Below are positions 46,394 to 56,052 of a stretch of DNA of 64,000 bases, piece by piece (position 1 is the stretch's first letter; the number at the start of each line of letters is the position of its first letter). The notes beneath the pieces were generated by a model. That model was given only the letters and a program-made list of their open reading frames with translations, was not told where the DNA came from and searched no databases. The position numbers were made by a program, and so were the translations under genes. The DNA lies in the NCBI GenBank assembly GCA_024235795.1, contig JACKLR010000001.1:806001-870000 (forward strand), given 5' to 3'. The DNA is from Burkholderiales bacterium (GTDB taxonomy: Bacteria > Pseudomonadota > Gammaproteobacteria > Burkholderiales > Nitrosomonadaceae).

Positions 46394-47845
46394 TTATGTC
46401 CTTCTGAATTTAATTACAGCGAACTTCTGAATCAAAAGGTATAACGTCGTGATGCCCAGAATGCCGCCCAGTACCAGCGGAATCGCCCACAACTGCCACC
46501 AGGGCGCATCCGGTGAAACCGCATAGGTGCGTGGCCATGCGATATTGATTAATTCAAATACCGACCAGATAAACGCCACGGCATTAATCACCAGCCCCCA
46601 TGCACCGAGTTTGAGTTCACCCAATGATGGATTCCATCGTCCGCTGAGCCGTGCAAACAGAGCAACCCCCGTCGTCATCGCAAACATGGCATAGAGTCCG
46701 CCCGTTCCAAAGGCAATCACTGTTGCAACCGCGCCATCGTTGAGTCCGAGCAGCAAACCCAGACTGGACAGCGTGACAGTAAAAAGAATGGCATTGCGCG
46801 GCGTCCTGTCGGCGGTAACGGTGCTCAGTATGGCGGGCATATTGCCTTCACGCGCCATCGAGAAAACGATACGTGACGTATATTTAACGACAGATGCGCC
46901 ACAGGCCAGAAAAGCAATCATCACAATTCCAGAAAAGGGTTTTTCAACCCAGTCTCCAAAACTGCTTGCGATCAGCGGCGTCACTGGATCAGCCGTTTTA
47001 CTGGCATCGGCCAACGCACTATGATCAAAAGCCAGAATCAAAGCAGCTGAATTGAATAATACGACAGCGCCAACGGCGCTCAAGGCAAGGAATATGGCAC
47101 GCGGCACCATGCGCTTGGGCTGATGCGTTTCCTCGGCTGTCGTGGAACACGCGTCAAAACCGATAAATGCCCAGCCCGCAATGGCCAGCGCGGCAAGAAA
47201 CGCCGCTGTCTCTGTGGGTGCAGTGCCGGTTCCCATATGTTCAAACAATTCCGAAAAACCATGCTGGCGGAAAAAGAAAAATAACAACAGCGCAATACCG
47301 AATGAGCCTGCGATCTCGGCATAAACGCCCAGTGCAATCATCGTCTTGAACAAATTGACATGCGCCAGATTGAGCAGCATGCAGAGCAATAGAAAAACCG
47401 CGCCCCAGAACACCATTGATGCCCCACTGCCATCAAGCGCGCCCCAGAAGGTCGCCAGCCAGATCCCGCCGGTATACGCCGTCGTGGTCAACATGGCAAT
47501 CGTCGAACTGACGTAAATAACGCCCGCGTATTTCCCTGTCGTGACGCCGCCCAGTTGCCGCGCCCATTTATAAGCGCCACCTGCGATTGGGAATTGTGAA
47601 GAAAGTTCGGCATAAACCGTCGCCACCAGTAACTGCATGACCAGACAAATGGCCAAAGCTGCAAACCAGCCGCCCCCGGTGACCGCGGTTTGCACGCCAA
47701 TAATGGCATAAAGACCGACTACGGGCGACACGACCGCAAACCCCATGGTGAAGCTATGCCAGACACTCATGCTGCGGTTGAGTGTTCCCGCCGCAGTTTG
47801 TGCTTCGTCAGTTGGTAAACGGTTCTGTTGCGATGAAACAGACAT
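46394..47845 (-). CDS. APC-family permease of the guanidine/urea carboxylase operon
   Basis: A 483-residue amino acid-polyamine-cation family transporter with about twelve membrane segments. It begins with LNRSMSVWHSFTMGFAVVSP and has AIAGWAFIGFDACSTTAEET, typical of the family's helix 6. First gene of the operon, directly behind the riboswitch, with a good AGGAG site before the ATG. It probably imports guanidine or a guanidinium compound; the substrate is inferred from the operon only. Confidence 0.88.
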   Translation of the reverse strand: MSVSSQQNRLPTDEAQTAAGTLNRSMSVWHSFTMGFAVVSPVVGLYAIIGVQTAVTGGGWFAALAICLVMQLLVATVYAELSSQFPIAGGAYKWARQLGGVTTGKYAGVIYVSSTIAMLTTTAYTGGIWLATFWGALDGSGASMVFWGAVFLLLCMLLNLAHVNLFKTMIALGVYAEIAGSFGIALLLFFFFRQHGFSELFEHMGTGTAPTETAAFLAALAIAGWAFIGFDACSTTAEETHQPKRMVPRAIFLALSAVGAVVLFNSAALILAFDHSALADASKTADPVTPLIASSFGDWVEKPFSGIVMIAFLACGASVVKYTSRIVFSMAREGNMPAILSTVTADRTPRNAILFTVTLSSLGLLLGLNDGAVATVIAFGTGGLYAMFAMTTGVALFARLSGRWNPSLGELKLGAWGLVINAVAFIWSVFELINIAWPRTYAVSPDAPWWQLWAIPLVLGGILGITTLYLLIQKFAVIKFRRT

Positions 47846-47871
47846 AACGATGACTCCTATTCAACGGATAT

Positions 47872-47936
47872 AAAACCCGGACACAGACCGAGAAAATATG
47901 CATGCACGTATGCATACGCTTATCTCCCGGGCTTTT
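47872..47936 (-). terminator. Riboswitch-controlled terminator hairpin
   Basis: On the minus strand, AAAAGCCCGGG (from 47936) can pair with CCGGGTTTT (ending at 47872), giving a G+C stem followed by T's. Its 5' arm is the conserved AAAGCCCGGG of the riboswitch's 3' helix, so folding of the aptamer would exclude the terminator. A further self-complementary run (gtatgcatac/gcatgcat) fills the loop. Inference from the sequence. Confidence 0.6.
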
Positions 47937-48071
47937 ATCCCTCCGTGGAGTCTCGTTATCTAAATAGAAAAACTGAATAGATAAAATTGACGAGACCGGA
48001 AACTCTCGAACCAGTCGCCCCGTCAATTTAATTTATTCAAAATTTTTAAATTGACAAGGCCGGAACCCTAG
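47923..48071 (-). promoter_or_regulatory. Guanidine-I (ykkC) riboswitch
   Basis: The minus strand carries all the conserved ykkC segments in order: CTAGGGTTCCGGCC at the 5' end, GACTGGTTCGAGAGTT in the middle and ACTCCACGGAGGGATAAAAG with CCCGGGAGA at the 3' end. The variable arms (AAATTGAC and GTCAATTT runs) pair well. It senses free guanidinium and should switch on the permease-DUF1989-carboxylase operon 78 bp downstream. Confidence 0.95.
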
Positions 48072-48075
48072 TTTC

Positions 48076-48585
48076 CCATTAATTATGACTTTTTAGGATA
48101 GCAAGGTTGTCGGCAGAAATCAATTGAGACAATACCTGGTGGAACCTCAAAATGTACAGACTGCAAAACGATTGCTATTTTCTGTAGCCGTTTTTTACTG
48201 ACAAAAAATGTCAAATAACCAAACAAGATACGACCAAAAGAAATTAATCGGGGTGCACGTGATCGTTGGTGTGTTAAAGTGATCAGCAGCTGTTTCAGTA
48301 GTAGATTTTCTGCCATCACAGTTTTATTCCGCCCGGCCTAATGAACTTGGAATGCGTCACAAAAAGGTGAATCAATGATTGTAATTTTTCGGCCATGCAA
48401 TGTATCTTACACCTTTATGGTTAAACAACAAGTTGGCTATGCAATAGACATTACATGACAATTAGTATTTCGAACAGTACACGGTAGACCGCAAATGATC
48501 GAAATATTTGTTGGTGATCACCGAGGCCAGTAAACCAGATGGACAGTTTTTAATGCTGATTGACACATCGGGAGGATATTAAATC
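48076..48585. other. Non-coding stretch between the riboswitch and the muramidase gene
   Basis: About 510 bases. A minus-strand frame at 48083-48319 has no ribosome site or family resemblance and is probably chance. The promoter of the guanidine operon should lie just right of 48071. GGGAGGAT precedes the ATG at 48586. Confidence 0.45.
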
Positions 48586-49323
48586 ATGAAGAAAAACTTT
48601 AAAAATGCACTCAAGCTTGTATTGGTTCATGAAGGTGGATGGTCCGATCACCCCAGAGACCCTGGTGGTGCAACGATGAAAGGCGTTACACTTGCCGTTT
48701 ATCGTCGTCATTTTGGCGCTGATAAGGGCAAGAAGGATTTGCGAAATATTTCTGACGCTGAGCTTGAATCGATTTATTTCTCCGATTACTGGAATAAGTG
48801 CAAGTGTGACAAGTTGCCTACCGGTATTGATTACGCAGTTTTTGACGCTGCCGTTAACTCCGGCCCGGGACGCAGCGCGAAATGGCTTCAGGCCGCTGTC
48901 GGTGCTGAGCAGGATGGTGCGGTTGGCGATAAAACGCTTGCCAGAGTTAAGGACCGGGACACTGTTGAGGTGACCAACGGCATGTGCGACCGCCGGCTGA
49001 GTTTTCTTCAAAGTCTTTCCACCTGGGCTGATTTTGGCAGAGGATGGCAGCGCCGTGTGGAGGGCGTGCGCACGGCTGCAATCGCTATGGCTGGAGGCAG
49101 CCCTGTCATGGAAAGTACGTCGCCTGCTGGCTACAAGGTTGTTAAAAAAGGTTCGACCGGATTATGGGTAACAAAGCTGCAGGAAGCACTTAAAATTGAG
49201 GTCAATGGAAAATTCGGCACGGATACCGAGAAAGCACTGATAGACTGGCAGAAGAAAAACGGGCTGGAGCCGGATGGTATAGCCGGACGAAATACGTATC
49301 GTTCGCTGGGTTTGATTGCATGA
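48586..49323 (+). CDS. GH108-type muramidase with peptidoglycan-binding domain
   Basis: A 245-residue protein: residues ~5-165 match glycoside hydrolase family 108 (VLVHEGGWSDHPRDPGGAT with the catalytic Glu in HEGG, YFSDYWNKCKC, DYAVFDAAVNSG), and residues ~180-243 form a PG_binding_1 domain (VKKGSTGLWVTKLQEALK, LEPDGIAGRNTY). There is no signal peptide. Such enzymes cut peptidoglycan in phage lysis or in secretion activation. No holin or phage gene is next to it, so it may be a prophage remnant or an endogenous enzyme. Confidence 0.9.
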   Translation: MKKNFKNALKLVLVHEGGWSDHPRDPGGATMKGVTLAVYRRHFGADKGKKDLRNISDAELESIYFSDYWNKCKCDKLPTGIDYAVFDAAVNSGPGRSAKWLQAAVGAEQDGAVGDKTLARVKDRDTVEVTNGMCDRRLSFLQSLSTWADFGRGWQRRVEGVRTAAIAMAGGSPVMESTSPAGYKVVKKGSTGLWVTKLQEALKIEVNGKFGTDTEKALIDWQKKNGLEPDGIAGRNTYRSLGLIA

Positions 49324-49372
49324 ACCGGGTCAGATTATTCAGAGTTGCCGGAAAACCAGTCTGTTAATGGGT

Positions 49373-50488
49373 TTACTGCAACAACTCCATTGGATTGACA
49401 TACAGTATGCCGAGATCATGTGCGACGGCCGGATGAGTAATCTGGCCTTCGTAGACATTTAGTCCATTGCGTAAGTGCGGGTCGCCAATCAGTGCCATTT
49501 TGCCGCCTTTCTCGGCGATCGCCAGAACAAACGGAAGCGTGACATTATTTAACGCAAAAGTTGAAGTGCGCGCAACCGCGCCAGGCATATTGGGGACACA
49601 GTAATGTACTACATCGTCCAACACATAGATGGGTTTGGCGAGCGACGTTGGTCTGGATGTTGCGAAACAGCCGCCTTGATCAACGGCGACATCAACCAGA
49701 ACCGAGCCACGGTTCATTTTTTTGACGAGAGCGTGAGTGACAAGCCGCGGAGTAGCTGCGCCGGGGATCAGTACCGCGCCGATGACCAGATCGGCAACCA
49801 CAACTTGTTCTTCAATGGCATCGACAGTGGAAAATACCGTATTGATGCGAGAGCCGTACTGCAGATCCAGTTGTTGCAGGCGGTGTATCGATTTGTCTAT
49901 TACGGTAACATGCGCTTCCATTCCCATGGCGACACGTGCTGCATTGGTGCCGACTACGCCGCCGCCGAGGATGACAACTTTTGCAGAGGGCACCCCGGAT
50001 ACGCCGCCCAGTAATATGCCACGACCACCCTGATCCATTTCAAGCGCGTGCGCGCCAGCCTGTACCGCCATGCGTCCGGCCACCTCACTCATAGGGGCGA
50101 GCAGCGGCAGGCCGCCATATGCGTCGGTGACTGTTTCATAGGCTATTGCGATGCAGCCTGATTCAAGCAATCCTTCGGTCTGTTCCGGGTCCGGGGCCAG
50201 GTGGAGGTAAGTAAACAGTATCTGGCCTGCGCGTAAAAGTCCGAGTTCTGTCGACTGTGGTTCCTTGACTTTAACGATCAGTTCAGCGCGGGCATAAATC
50301 TCTTCAGCGGATTCCACGATTTCCGCTCCCGCCGCCTGATAACGACTGTCGTCCAGATCGATCGCCAATCCGGCATTTTTTTGCACCATAACCTGATGGC
50401 CATGGACAACCAGCTCACGTACTGAGGTCGGAGTAAGTCCTACACGGTTTTCATGTATTTTGATTTCTTTTGGCACGCCAATTTTCAT
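49373..50488 (-). CDS. ald: Alanine dehydrogenase
   Basis: A 371-residue NAD-dependent enzyme converting alanine to pyruvate and ammonia, or the reverse. The start MKIGVPKEIKIHENRVGLT is diagnostic, VILGGGVVGTNAARVAMGM is the nucleotide fold, Lys in VKVKEPQ and His in FTYLHLAPD are the catalytic pair. CTGGAG precedes the ATG. In an ammonia oxidiser it could serve ammonia assimilation. Confidence 0.96.
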   Translation of the reverse strand: MKIGVPKEIKIHENRVGLTPTSVRELVVHGHQVMVQKNAGLAIDLDDSRYQAAGAEIVESAEEIYARAELIVKVKEPQSTELGLLRAGQILFTYLHLAPDPEQTEGLLESGCIAIAYETVTDAYGGLPLLAPMSEVAGRMAVQAGAHALEMDQGGRGILLGGVSGVPSAKVVILGGGVVGTNAARVAMGMEAHVTVIDKSIHRLQQLDLQYGSRINTVFSTVDAIEEQVVVADLVIGAVLIPGAATPRLVTHALVKKMNRGSVLVDVAVDQGGCFATSRPTSLAKPIYVLDDVVHYCVPNMPGAVARTSTFALNNVTLPFVLAIAEKGGKMALIGDPHLRNGLNVYEGQITHPAVAHDLGILYVNPMELLQ

Positions 50489-50638
50489 TGGTTTCTCCAG
50501 TAAATAAAATTTTGTGGTTCGGTGTGATTAAAAACACAGTGTAAATACACGACCCAGCGTATCGTAGCACTTAATGATTTTGATTTTTAGACTGTTTTCC
50601 GCTTACCAAAGTTATTTAAATACTCTACTCTCCCCTCT

Positions 50639-50674
50639 ACAGCCATAAGCATTAACGTTTATGGCTGTTTTTTT
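50639..50674 (+). terminator. Strong intrinsic terminator on the plus strand
   Basis: acagccataa and ttatggctgt form a 10-bp stem around a 9-10-base loop, followed by seven T's. Both neighbouring genes (ald and the SDR gene) run on the minus strand, and the complement has no T-run, so the terminator serves a plus-strand transcript that has no visible gene. Confidence 0.8.
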
Positions 50675-50702
50675 ATTTTACGCGGATTTTATGCATGACC
50701 GG

Positions 50703-51470
50703 TTAAATTATGCCACCGTTCGCGCCAATATCCTGGCCTGTGACCCATCGGGCTTCATCACTTACCAGAAACAAGACGATTTGAGCGATATCGTCGACTT
50801 CACCTATGCGGCCCAGTGAAGCCATGGCAGCCATGCGTTGAATATCTTCCTCAGTTTTTCCGCTTCTGAATAATTCGGTAAATACCGGACCCGGCGAAAC
50901 TGTATTAACAGTGATGCCTCTTTCTCCAATTTCACGTGCAAAGATACGGGTCAACTGTTCCACTGCGCCTTTAGTGGCTGCATAGATGCCGTATTTTGGC
51001 AGCATCAGGCGGGTTACTGTGGTTGATATGTTCACAATGCGGCCATTGTCAGCCAGGCGTTCAGCAGCCTCGCGCAGGGTATAAAAAATGCTTTTTAGAT
51101 TGATATTGATAATCCGGTCGAATTCTTCATCTTTGACTTCGGCAATTTTCTTGAAAATAAGAATTCCCGCATTATTGACAAGTATGTCGATGTGCCCAAA
51201 ATGTTCGATTGCCGCATCAAACAGCCGCCTGACATCGGCCGGATTGCTGACATCGGCTTGAATTGCCACGCATTTGCCGCCGGCTTCGGTTATCGCTGTA
51301 CAAACCGCATTCGCGGCTTGATGGTTTTGAATATAATTGATCACTATTTTTGCGCCCGCTTTGGCCAGTTCACGCGCTATTTCAGCACCAATGCCTCGTG
51401 AAGAACCGGTAACTATGGCGACTTTCTCATCTAGATTTGCCATATCGATTTGATTATTTGACTCATTCAT
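50703..51470 (-). CDS. Short-chain dehydrogenase/reductase (FabG-like)
   Basis: An SDR of about 255 residues with the NAD(P) motif TGSSRGIGAEIA, NNAG in ILVNNAGILIF, and the catalytic YGIYAATKGA (Tyr-x3-Lys) with a preceding Ser/Thr in VNISTTV. Several in-frame ATGs lie at 51506, 51470 and 51443; none has a good ribosome site, and the family core starts just after 51443. The substrate is unknown. It is 10 bp from tatD and may be part of the queD-tatD transcript. Confidence 0.9.
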   Translation of the reverse strand: MNESNNQIDMANLDEKVAIVTGSSRGIGAEIARELAKAGAKIVINYIQNHQAANAVCTAITEAGGKCVAIQADVSNPADVRRLFDAAIEHFGHIDILVNNAGILIFKKIAEVKDEEFDRIININLKSIFYTLREAAERLADNGRIVNISTTVTRLMLPKYGIYAATKGAVEQLTRIFAREIGERGITVNTVSPGPVFTELFRSGKTEEDIQRMAAMASLGRIGEVDDIAQIVLFLVSDEARWVTGQDIGANGGII

Positions 51471-51516
51471 AATTTCGTAATTCAGCATATATCCTGCAGT
51501 AAGCAACCCCTATGAG

Positions 51517-52320
51517 TTAGCACACGCCGTAATGCTGCATTGTCCGCATGTCATTAGCGGCAACCTTGAACAATCTGAAAAAGTTGGCGGTTGTCGCGGC
51601 TGCGATTTCTTCCAGATCCACTGCGCGTATCCGGGCTATTTCTTCTGCAACATGTTTTACATAGGCTGGCTGGTTCACTTTACCGCGATAAGGTACCGGT
51701 GCCAGATAAGGCGAATCGGTTTCGATCAGGATTCTATCCAGCGGGGTTTTTCTGGCAACATCTTTTAATGCAACAGCATTTTTGAACGTGACAATGCCTG
51801 AGAATGAAATATAAAAATTCATTTCAATCGCCTGCTGAGCGACTTCCCAGCTTTCTGTAAAGCAATGCATGACGCCACCGATCTGATCTGCGCCTTCTTC
51901 ACGCATAATGCGCAATGTGTCGTTGGCAGCAGAACGGGTATGAATAATCAGAGGCTTGTTGCATTTTCGGGCGGCGCGAATATGCTGACGGAAGCGCTCG
52001 CGCTGCCATTCAAGATCGCCCTCCAGGCGGTAATAATCCAGACCGGTTTCGCCAATTGCAATAACTTTTGGATGTTCAGCAAGTTGCGCGAGTTGAGCGG
52101 CGGTCGGTTCTTGCTGATTTTCGTAATCAGGATGCACGCCGACCGAGGCAAACAAATTATCGTGTGTTTCTGCCAGTGCCTGAACACGGGGAAAATCGGT
52201 CAGATTGACACTGACGCATAATGCATGGGAGACCTGATTTTCTTGCATGTTGCGCAGCAATGCATCGAGATTATTTACGAGATCCGGAAAATCCAGATGG
52301 CAATGTGAGTCGACAAACAT
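51517..52320 (-). CDS. tatD: TatD-family metal-dependent deoxyribonuclease
   Basis: A 267-residue TIM-barrel hydrolase with DSHCHLDF (metal His pair), IAIGETGLDYY (Glu), LIIHTRSA (His), MHCFTES (His) and LIETDSPYLAP (Asp), the complete metal site. Members act on DNA ends or D-aminoacyl substrates. Lies 29 bp downstream of queD. Confidence 0.95.
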   Translation of the reverse strand: MFVDSHCHLDFPDLVNNLDALLRNMQENQVSHALCVSVNLTDFPRVQALAETHDNLFASVGVHPDYENQQEPTAAQLAQLAEHPKVIAIGETGLDYYRLEGDLEWQRERFRQHIRAARKCNKPLIIHTRSAANDTLRIMREEGADQIGGVMHCFTESWEVAQQAIEMNFYISFSGIVTFKNAVALKDVARKTPLDRILIETDSPYLAPVPYRGKVNQPAYVKHVAEEIARIRAVDLEEIAAATTANFFRLFKVAANDMRTMQHYGVC

Positions 52321-52349
52321 TGTTTTTAAAAATGCAATAAATTAAAGGG

Positions 52350-52799
52350 TTAAAGCTGGCCTCGTATAGCATCCGCCCAGCAGTTCGGTGTTTCAAATAA
52401 ACGTACCTGCTCGAGTTGAAGGTGATTGCCGTAAATATCCTGATAGGCTTCATCAAGGATGCTGAATGCAATCACTGCAAGATTCTCGGCGGTAGGCTGC
52501 ACATCTAAAACGACCGTTTTGTGATCTTTCAGTGACTGCAGAAATTGCATGACAGGCGTATCTCCGGAATAAACAAGAAACGCGTGGTCCCATTTATTGA
52601 TTAAGGTTTTTTTTGCAATCCGCTTAACTTCAGAGAAATCCATCACCATCCCTTGTTGTGAAGTGCCTTTCTCAGAGATAATATTGCCTGATAAGGTAAT
52701 TTCAATCGCATAACGGTGTCCATGTAGATGACGGCATTGACTATCGTGCGTTGATATCCGGTGACCGGCATCAAATTCCAGCTTGCGTGTAATTAACAT
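52350..52799 (-). CDS. queD: 6-carboxy-5,6,7,8-tetrahydropterin synthase
   Basis: A 149-residue enzyme of the queuosine/7-deazaguanine pathway. Zinc ligands are His in DAGHRIS and the HLHGH motif; the catalytic Cys is in HDSQCRHLHGH, and Glu in the C-terminal block (VRLFETPN) completes the active site. queE and queC are not nearby. It faces the radical SAM gene divergently. Confidence 0.95.
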   Translation of the reverse strand: MLITRKLEFDAGHRISTHDSQCRHLHGHRYAIEITLSGNIISEKGTSQQGMVMDFSEVKRIAKKTLINKWDHAFLVYSGDTPVMQFLQSLKDHKTVVLDVQPTAENLAVIAFSILDEAYQDIYGNHLQLEQVRLFETPNCWADAIRGQL

Positions 52800-52985
52800 A
52801 CGAGCGATTTTAACATTACAGGGTGTCTCTAATAATTCAAAGTTTTAAACAAATTGGGGCAAGCGCAAAAAATGGTGACGCAGCATATAAAATGTAAGAA
52901 AACATTTTTTGTGAGTAGCAAAGTGTTGTAACGAAATTTGGATTTTTAGTGATACCCTCCAGACTATTTTGGCAGGATTGTACCA

Positions 52986-53846
52986 TTGCAGCAAGCTTCC
53001 AACCTATTGAATACATCAGATCACAGCCGTGACAGCATGGGTATGATCTATGTTTATCCCGTTGTTTCACGCCGCGCGGGCGGTGTGTCCATAGGCATTA
53101 ATCTAAATCCGAATAATGCCTGTAACTGGCGGTGTATTTATTGCCAGGTGCCAGATCTAAAGCGCGGTGCTGCGCCACCCGTCGATCTGGTAAAACTGGA
53201 AAACGAGTTGCGCGGTTTTCTGCAGGAACTGACAACGGGTGATTTCATGCGAAAACAGGTGCCGCCAGAAGCACGGTCCATTCAGGATATTGCCTTGTCG
53301 GGAAACGGCGAACCAACCAGTGCAAAAGAATTTGAACAGGTTATCGATCTGATTGGGCGCGTCAAAAAAGACTTTGTCCTGCCAAAAGATTTAAAGCTGG
53401 TTTTGATTACCAATGGCAGTTTGATTGACCGTCCCTATGTTTTGACCGGCCTTCAACGTATGGCACAGATGAACGGAGAAATCTGGTTCAAGCTCGACAG
53501 CGCGACACGTGAAGGACGGTTGCGTATCAACAATACACGCATGAGCCTGAAACAAGTACATAAGAATATTGGCCTGTCAGCATCAATTTGTCCGACCTGG
53601 CTGCAAACATGCGTTTTTAACTTGAGCGACGAACCACCTTCAGAAAAAGAGATTAAAGCCTATCTTGAATTTGTCGGAAAACTGTTGAATGAAGGGGTGT
53701 CTTTGAAAGGCGTGCTGGTCTATGGCATCGCGCGTCCTTCTTTGCAACCGGAATCAAAATTTTTGTCGCGTATAGATAAAGGCTGGCTTGATATGTTTTG
53801 TGACAGAATAAGGAAGCTTGGTTTGACGGTCAAACCGAGTTATTAA
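52986..53846 (+). CDS. Radical SAM protein of unknown substrate
   Basis: A protein of up to 286 residues with the radical SAM cluster motif CNWRCIYC near residue 50, GNGEPT near 105 and LITNGS near 150, resembling COG0731-type (TYW1-like) oxidoreductases. It is not QueE by motif. TTG at 52986 or ATG at 53037 may be the start; the ATG lies right before the conserved YVYPVVSRRAGG block, but has no better ribosome site. The substrate is unknown. Confidence 0.85.
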   Translation: MQQASNLLNTSDHSRDSMGMIYVYPVVSRRAGGVSIGINLNPNNACNWRCIYCQVPDLKRGAAPPVDLVKLENELRGFLQELTTGDFMRKQVPPEARSIQDIALSGNGEPTSAKEFEQVIDLIGRVKKDFVLPKDLKLVLITNGSLIDRPYVLTGLQRMAQMNGEIWFKLDSATREGRLRINNTRMSLKQVHKNIGLSASICPTWLQTCVFNLSDEPPSEKEIKAYLEFVGKLLNEGVSLKGVLVYGIARPSLQPESKFLSRIDKGWLDMFCDRIRKLGLTVKPSY

Positions 53847-54205
53847 CAAATTCATGTTCCGATGATTGGTCATGGCTTAATCTACCTGCTTCTGCATATT
53901 TCGCAGTTGTAATTTTGCAACAAAAGAGCTGTGACGATATAACTCCATAATATCAGCGGGTTAGAAATTCTGAGCCAGCAAATTGTGATGATCTGATCGC
54001 GATTGGGTTGCTCTCGTTTTAAAAAAACCAATCAATTCAAGGTATTTGGATAAAACTTCGGGTAAAATTCCACCTTACATAAAAGCTGAAAAGAGTCATT
54101 ATTAAATCAATTAACACCATAAATCATACCACGCTGCAGATTTAGTTAAAAAATGTATGTCAAGCGGTTTCTCTTGCATACAACGATTATAGTGTTCAGT
54201 GTTGA
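53847..54205. other. Non-coding stretch upstream of the AlgE-like gene
   Basis: About 360 AT-rich bases with no gene or clear terminator. It should contain the promoter of the outer-membrane protein gene. Confidence 0.5.
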
Positions 54206-54250
54206 TTGATGATCAGAATAGATACTTATACAACAGGAGTCCATTTTCAA

Positions 54251-56017
54251 ATGAATTCGCTAATCCGTTTAGCTTTTTTACTGACAACCTCAATCAAATC
54301 AACAGCCAATTTGATCGCAAAAATAACCAAACGGTCGTTGATGCTTTGCCTGTGTTTGGCTGGTATGGCAGGTCTGGTTTTTCAGGCACATGCGTCGAAT
54401 AATACTACTTCAGAAACAACGGTCGATAACGAAACAAACTGGTCAGCAACAGACTGGTCAAAGGTACCTCCTGTAAGGCCCATGCCGCGTCCTGGAAAGT
54501 TTGCCAAACCGCCTGCACGAGCCGGATATGCCTCTATTGTAGATTTGCTCGCCGATGTACAGCCAGAGTACTTCCCTGACCCAGGCAGAGGCTATTATTC
54601 CCTCTGGGATCAGATTACGGGTAATGTCAGGGACACGAGACCGGTCTCACCGTACCCACCTTTTGCGCTCATGCCGACATCTCAGTTTGATATCGATTTT
54701 AGGTATCTGGAGAACCCGGAACATGAGAAAGATATTTTTGATCCAATTAAACGAATTCATTTTGGCGATGATTGGCTGCTCTCTTTCGGGGGCAGTTTTT
54801 GGTATCGCTACATGCATGAAACAGATAGCCGCCTGAATGCTGCGGGAAGAAACAATGATTATCATCTGATTCGTACACGTGTAAATGCTGACTTGTGGTA
54901 CCGGGACAACGTTCGCTTGTTTGCTGAGTTTATAGACGCACGTTCTTTTGGTCCCGAACTTGCACCGCTCGGTATCGATAGAAATCACACGGATATCCTG
55001 AATTTATTCGCTGATTATAAAGTGGGAAATATCAATAATAGCCCGCTTTATATGCGTTTTGGCCGTCAGGAGCTGATCTTTGGCTCACAGCGGTTAATTT
55101 CAACGCTGGATTGGGCAAATACGCGTAGAACATTCCAGGGTATTAAATCATTCTGGCGTAATGAGAAATGGGATGTCGACGCATTCTGGGTGCGTCCAAT
55201 GAGAACAGAAAAAGGCGATTTTGATAATTGGGACAGAAAACGGGACTTTTTCGGTTTATGGACGACCTATAAGCATGACAAAGATCATTTACTTGACCTT
55301 TATTTCCTGAGCTTGAATGATAACCGGCCTGCTAATGGTGTCTTTTTCGGCGGTACGGATACAGTACTAAGTGTTGCGCCGGGAAGGACGACCATGCTTG
55401 GTGATTCCAATGTGCACACTTTGGGTGGCCGTGTGGTAGGCGATTACAATCGGATTTTATACGAAATTGAAGGGATGTATCAATTTGGTCAATGGTCTAA
55501 TCTTGATGTGTCTGCATTTGCTGTCGCCACTGGTGTCGGTTATGATTTCCAAATGCCGTTAAATCCTATTCTCTGGTTGCGTTACGACTTTGCTTCTGGT
55601 GATGGAAACCCAAATGACGGTAATGTCAATACTTTTAATCAACTGTTTCCATTCGGCCATTACTATCTGGGCTATATCGATCTGATCGGGCGGCAAAATA
55701 TTCATGATTTTAATGCCCAGTTAACATTGCATCCGAAACGCTGGATGACTTTCCTTGCCCAATACCATCGCTACTATCTGGCTAACAAGCGGGATTTTTT
55801 GTATAACGCGGGCGGTGTAGCACTACTTGGAGATCCAACCGGTCAATCAGGCAGTCATGTAGGCGATGGCATTGACTTTCTGGTTAATATTCATGTGGCG
55901 CGGCATCATGACGTATTGGTGGGCTACTCGAAGCTGTTTTCTGGCAATTTTATAGAAAATCAAAGACCTGGCATTAATCCTGATCTTTTCTATGTCCAGT
56001 ATAATTTCAGATTTTAA
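54251..56017 (+). CDS. AlgE-like outer-membrane beta-barrel protein
   Basis: A protein of about 588 residues with a long signal sequence (LMLCLCLAGMAGLVFQAHA) and a beta-barrel of the alginate-export family: YHLIRTRVNADLWYRDNVRL, RFGRQELIFGSQRLIS, WDVDAFWVRPM and the terminal FYVQYNFRF. It should form an anion-selective pore in the outer membrane. ATG at 54251 lies after CAGGAGTCC; an in-frame ATG at 54206 is also possible. No alginate polymerisation genes are here, so the substrate may be another acidic polymer or solute. Confidence 0.88.
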   Translation: MNSLIRLAFLLTTSIKSTANLIAKITKRSLMLCLCLAGMAGLVFQAHASNNTTSETTVDNETNWSATDWSKVPPVRPMPRPGKFAKPPARAGYASIVDLLADVQPEYFPDPGRGYYSLWDQITGNVRDTRPVSPYPPFALMPTSQFDIDFRYLENPEHEKDIFDPIKRIHFGDDWLLSFGGSFWYRYMHETDSRLNAAGRNNDYHLIRTRVNADLWYRDNVRLFAEFIDARSFGPELAPLGIDRNHTDILNLFADYKVGNINNSPLYMRFGRQELIFGSQRLISTLDWANTRRTFQGIKSFWRNEKWDVDAFWVRPMRTEKGDFDNWDRKRDFFGLWTTYKHDKDHLLDLYFLSLNDNRPANGVFFGGTDTVLSVAPGRTTMLGDSNVHTLGGRVVGDYNRILYEIEGMYQFGQWSNLDVSAFAVATGVGYDFQMPLNPILWLRYDFASGDGNPNDGNVNTFNQLFPFGHYYLGYIDLIGRQNIHDFNAQLTLHPKRWMTFLAQYHRYYLANKRDFLYNAGGVALLGDPTGQSGSHVGDGIDFLVNIHVARHHDVLVGYSKLFSGNFIENQRPGINPDLFYVQYNFRF

Positions 56018-56052
56018 ATAACTTCAATAAGTCGCTTTAGTTTAATCAAAAT

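Noticed and set aside
48083..48319. 78-residue minus-strand frame upstream of the guanidine riboswitch
   Set aside because: No ribosome site and no family resemblance; it overlaps the likely promoter region of the guanidine operon.
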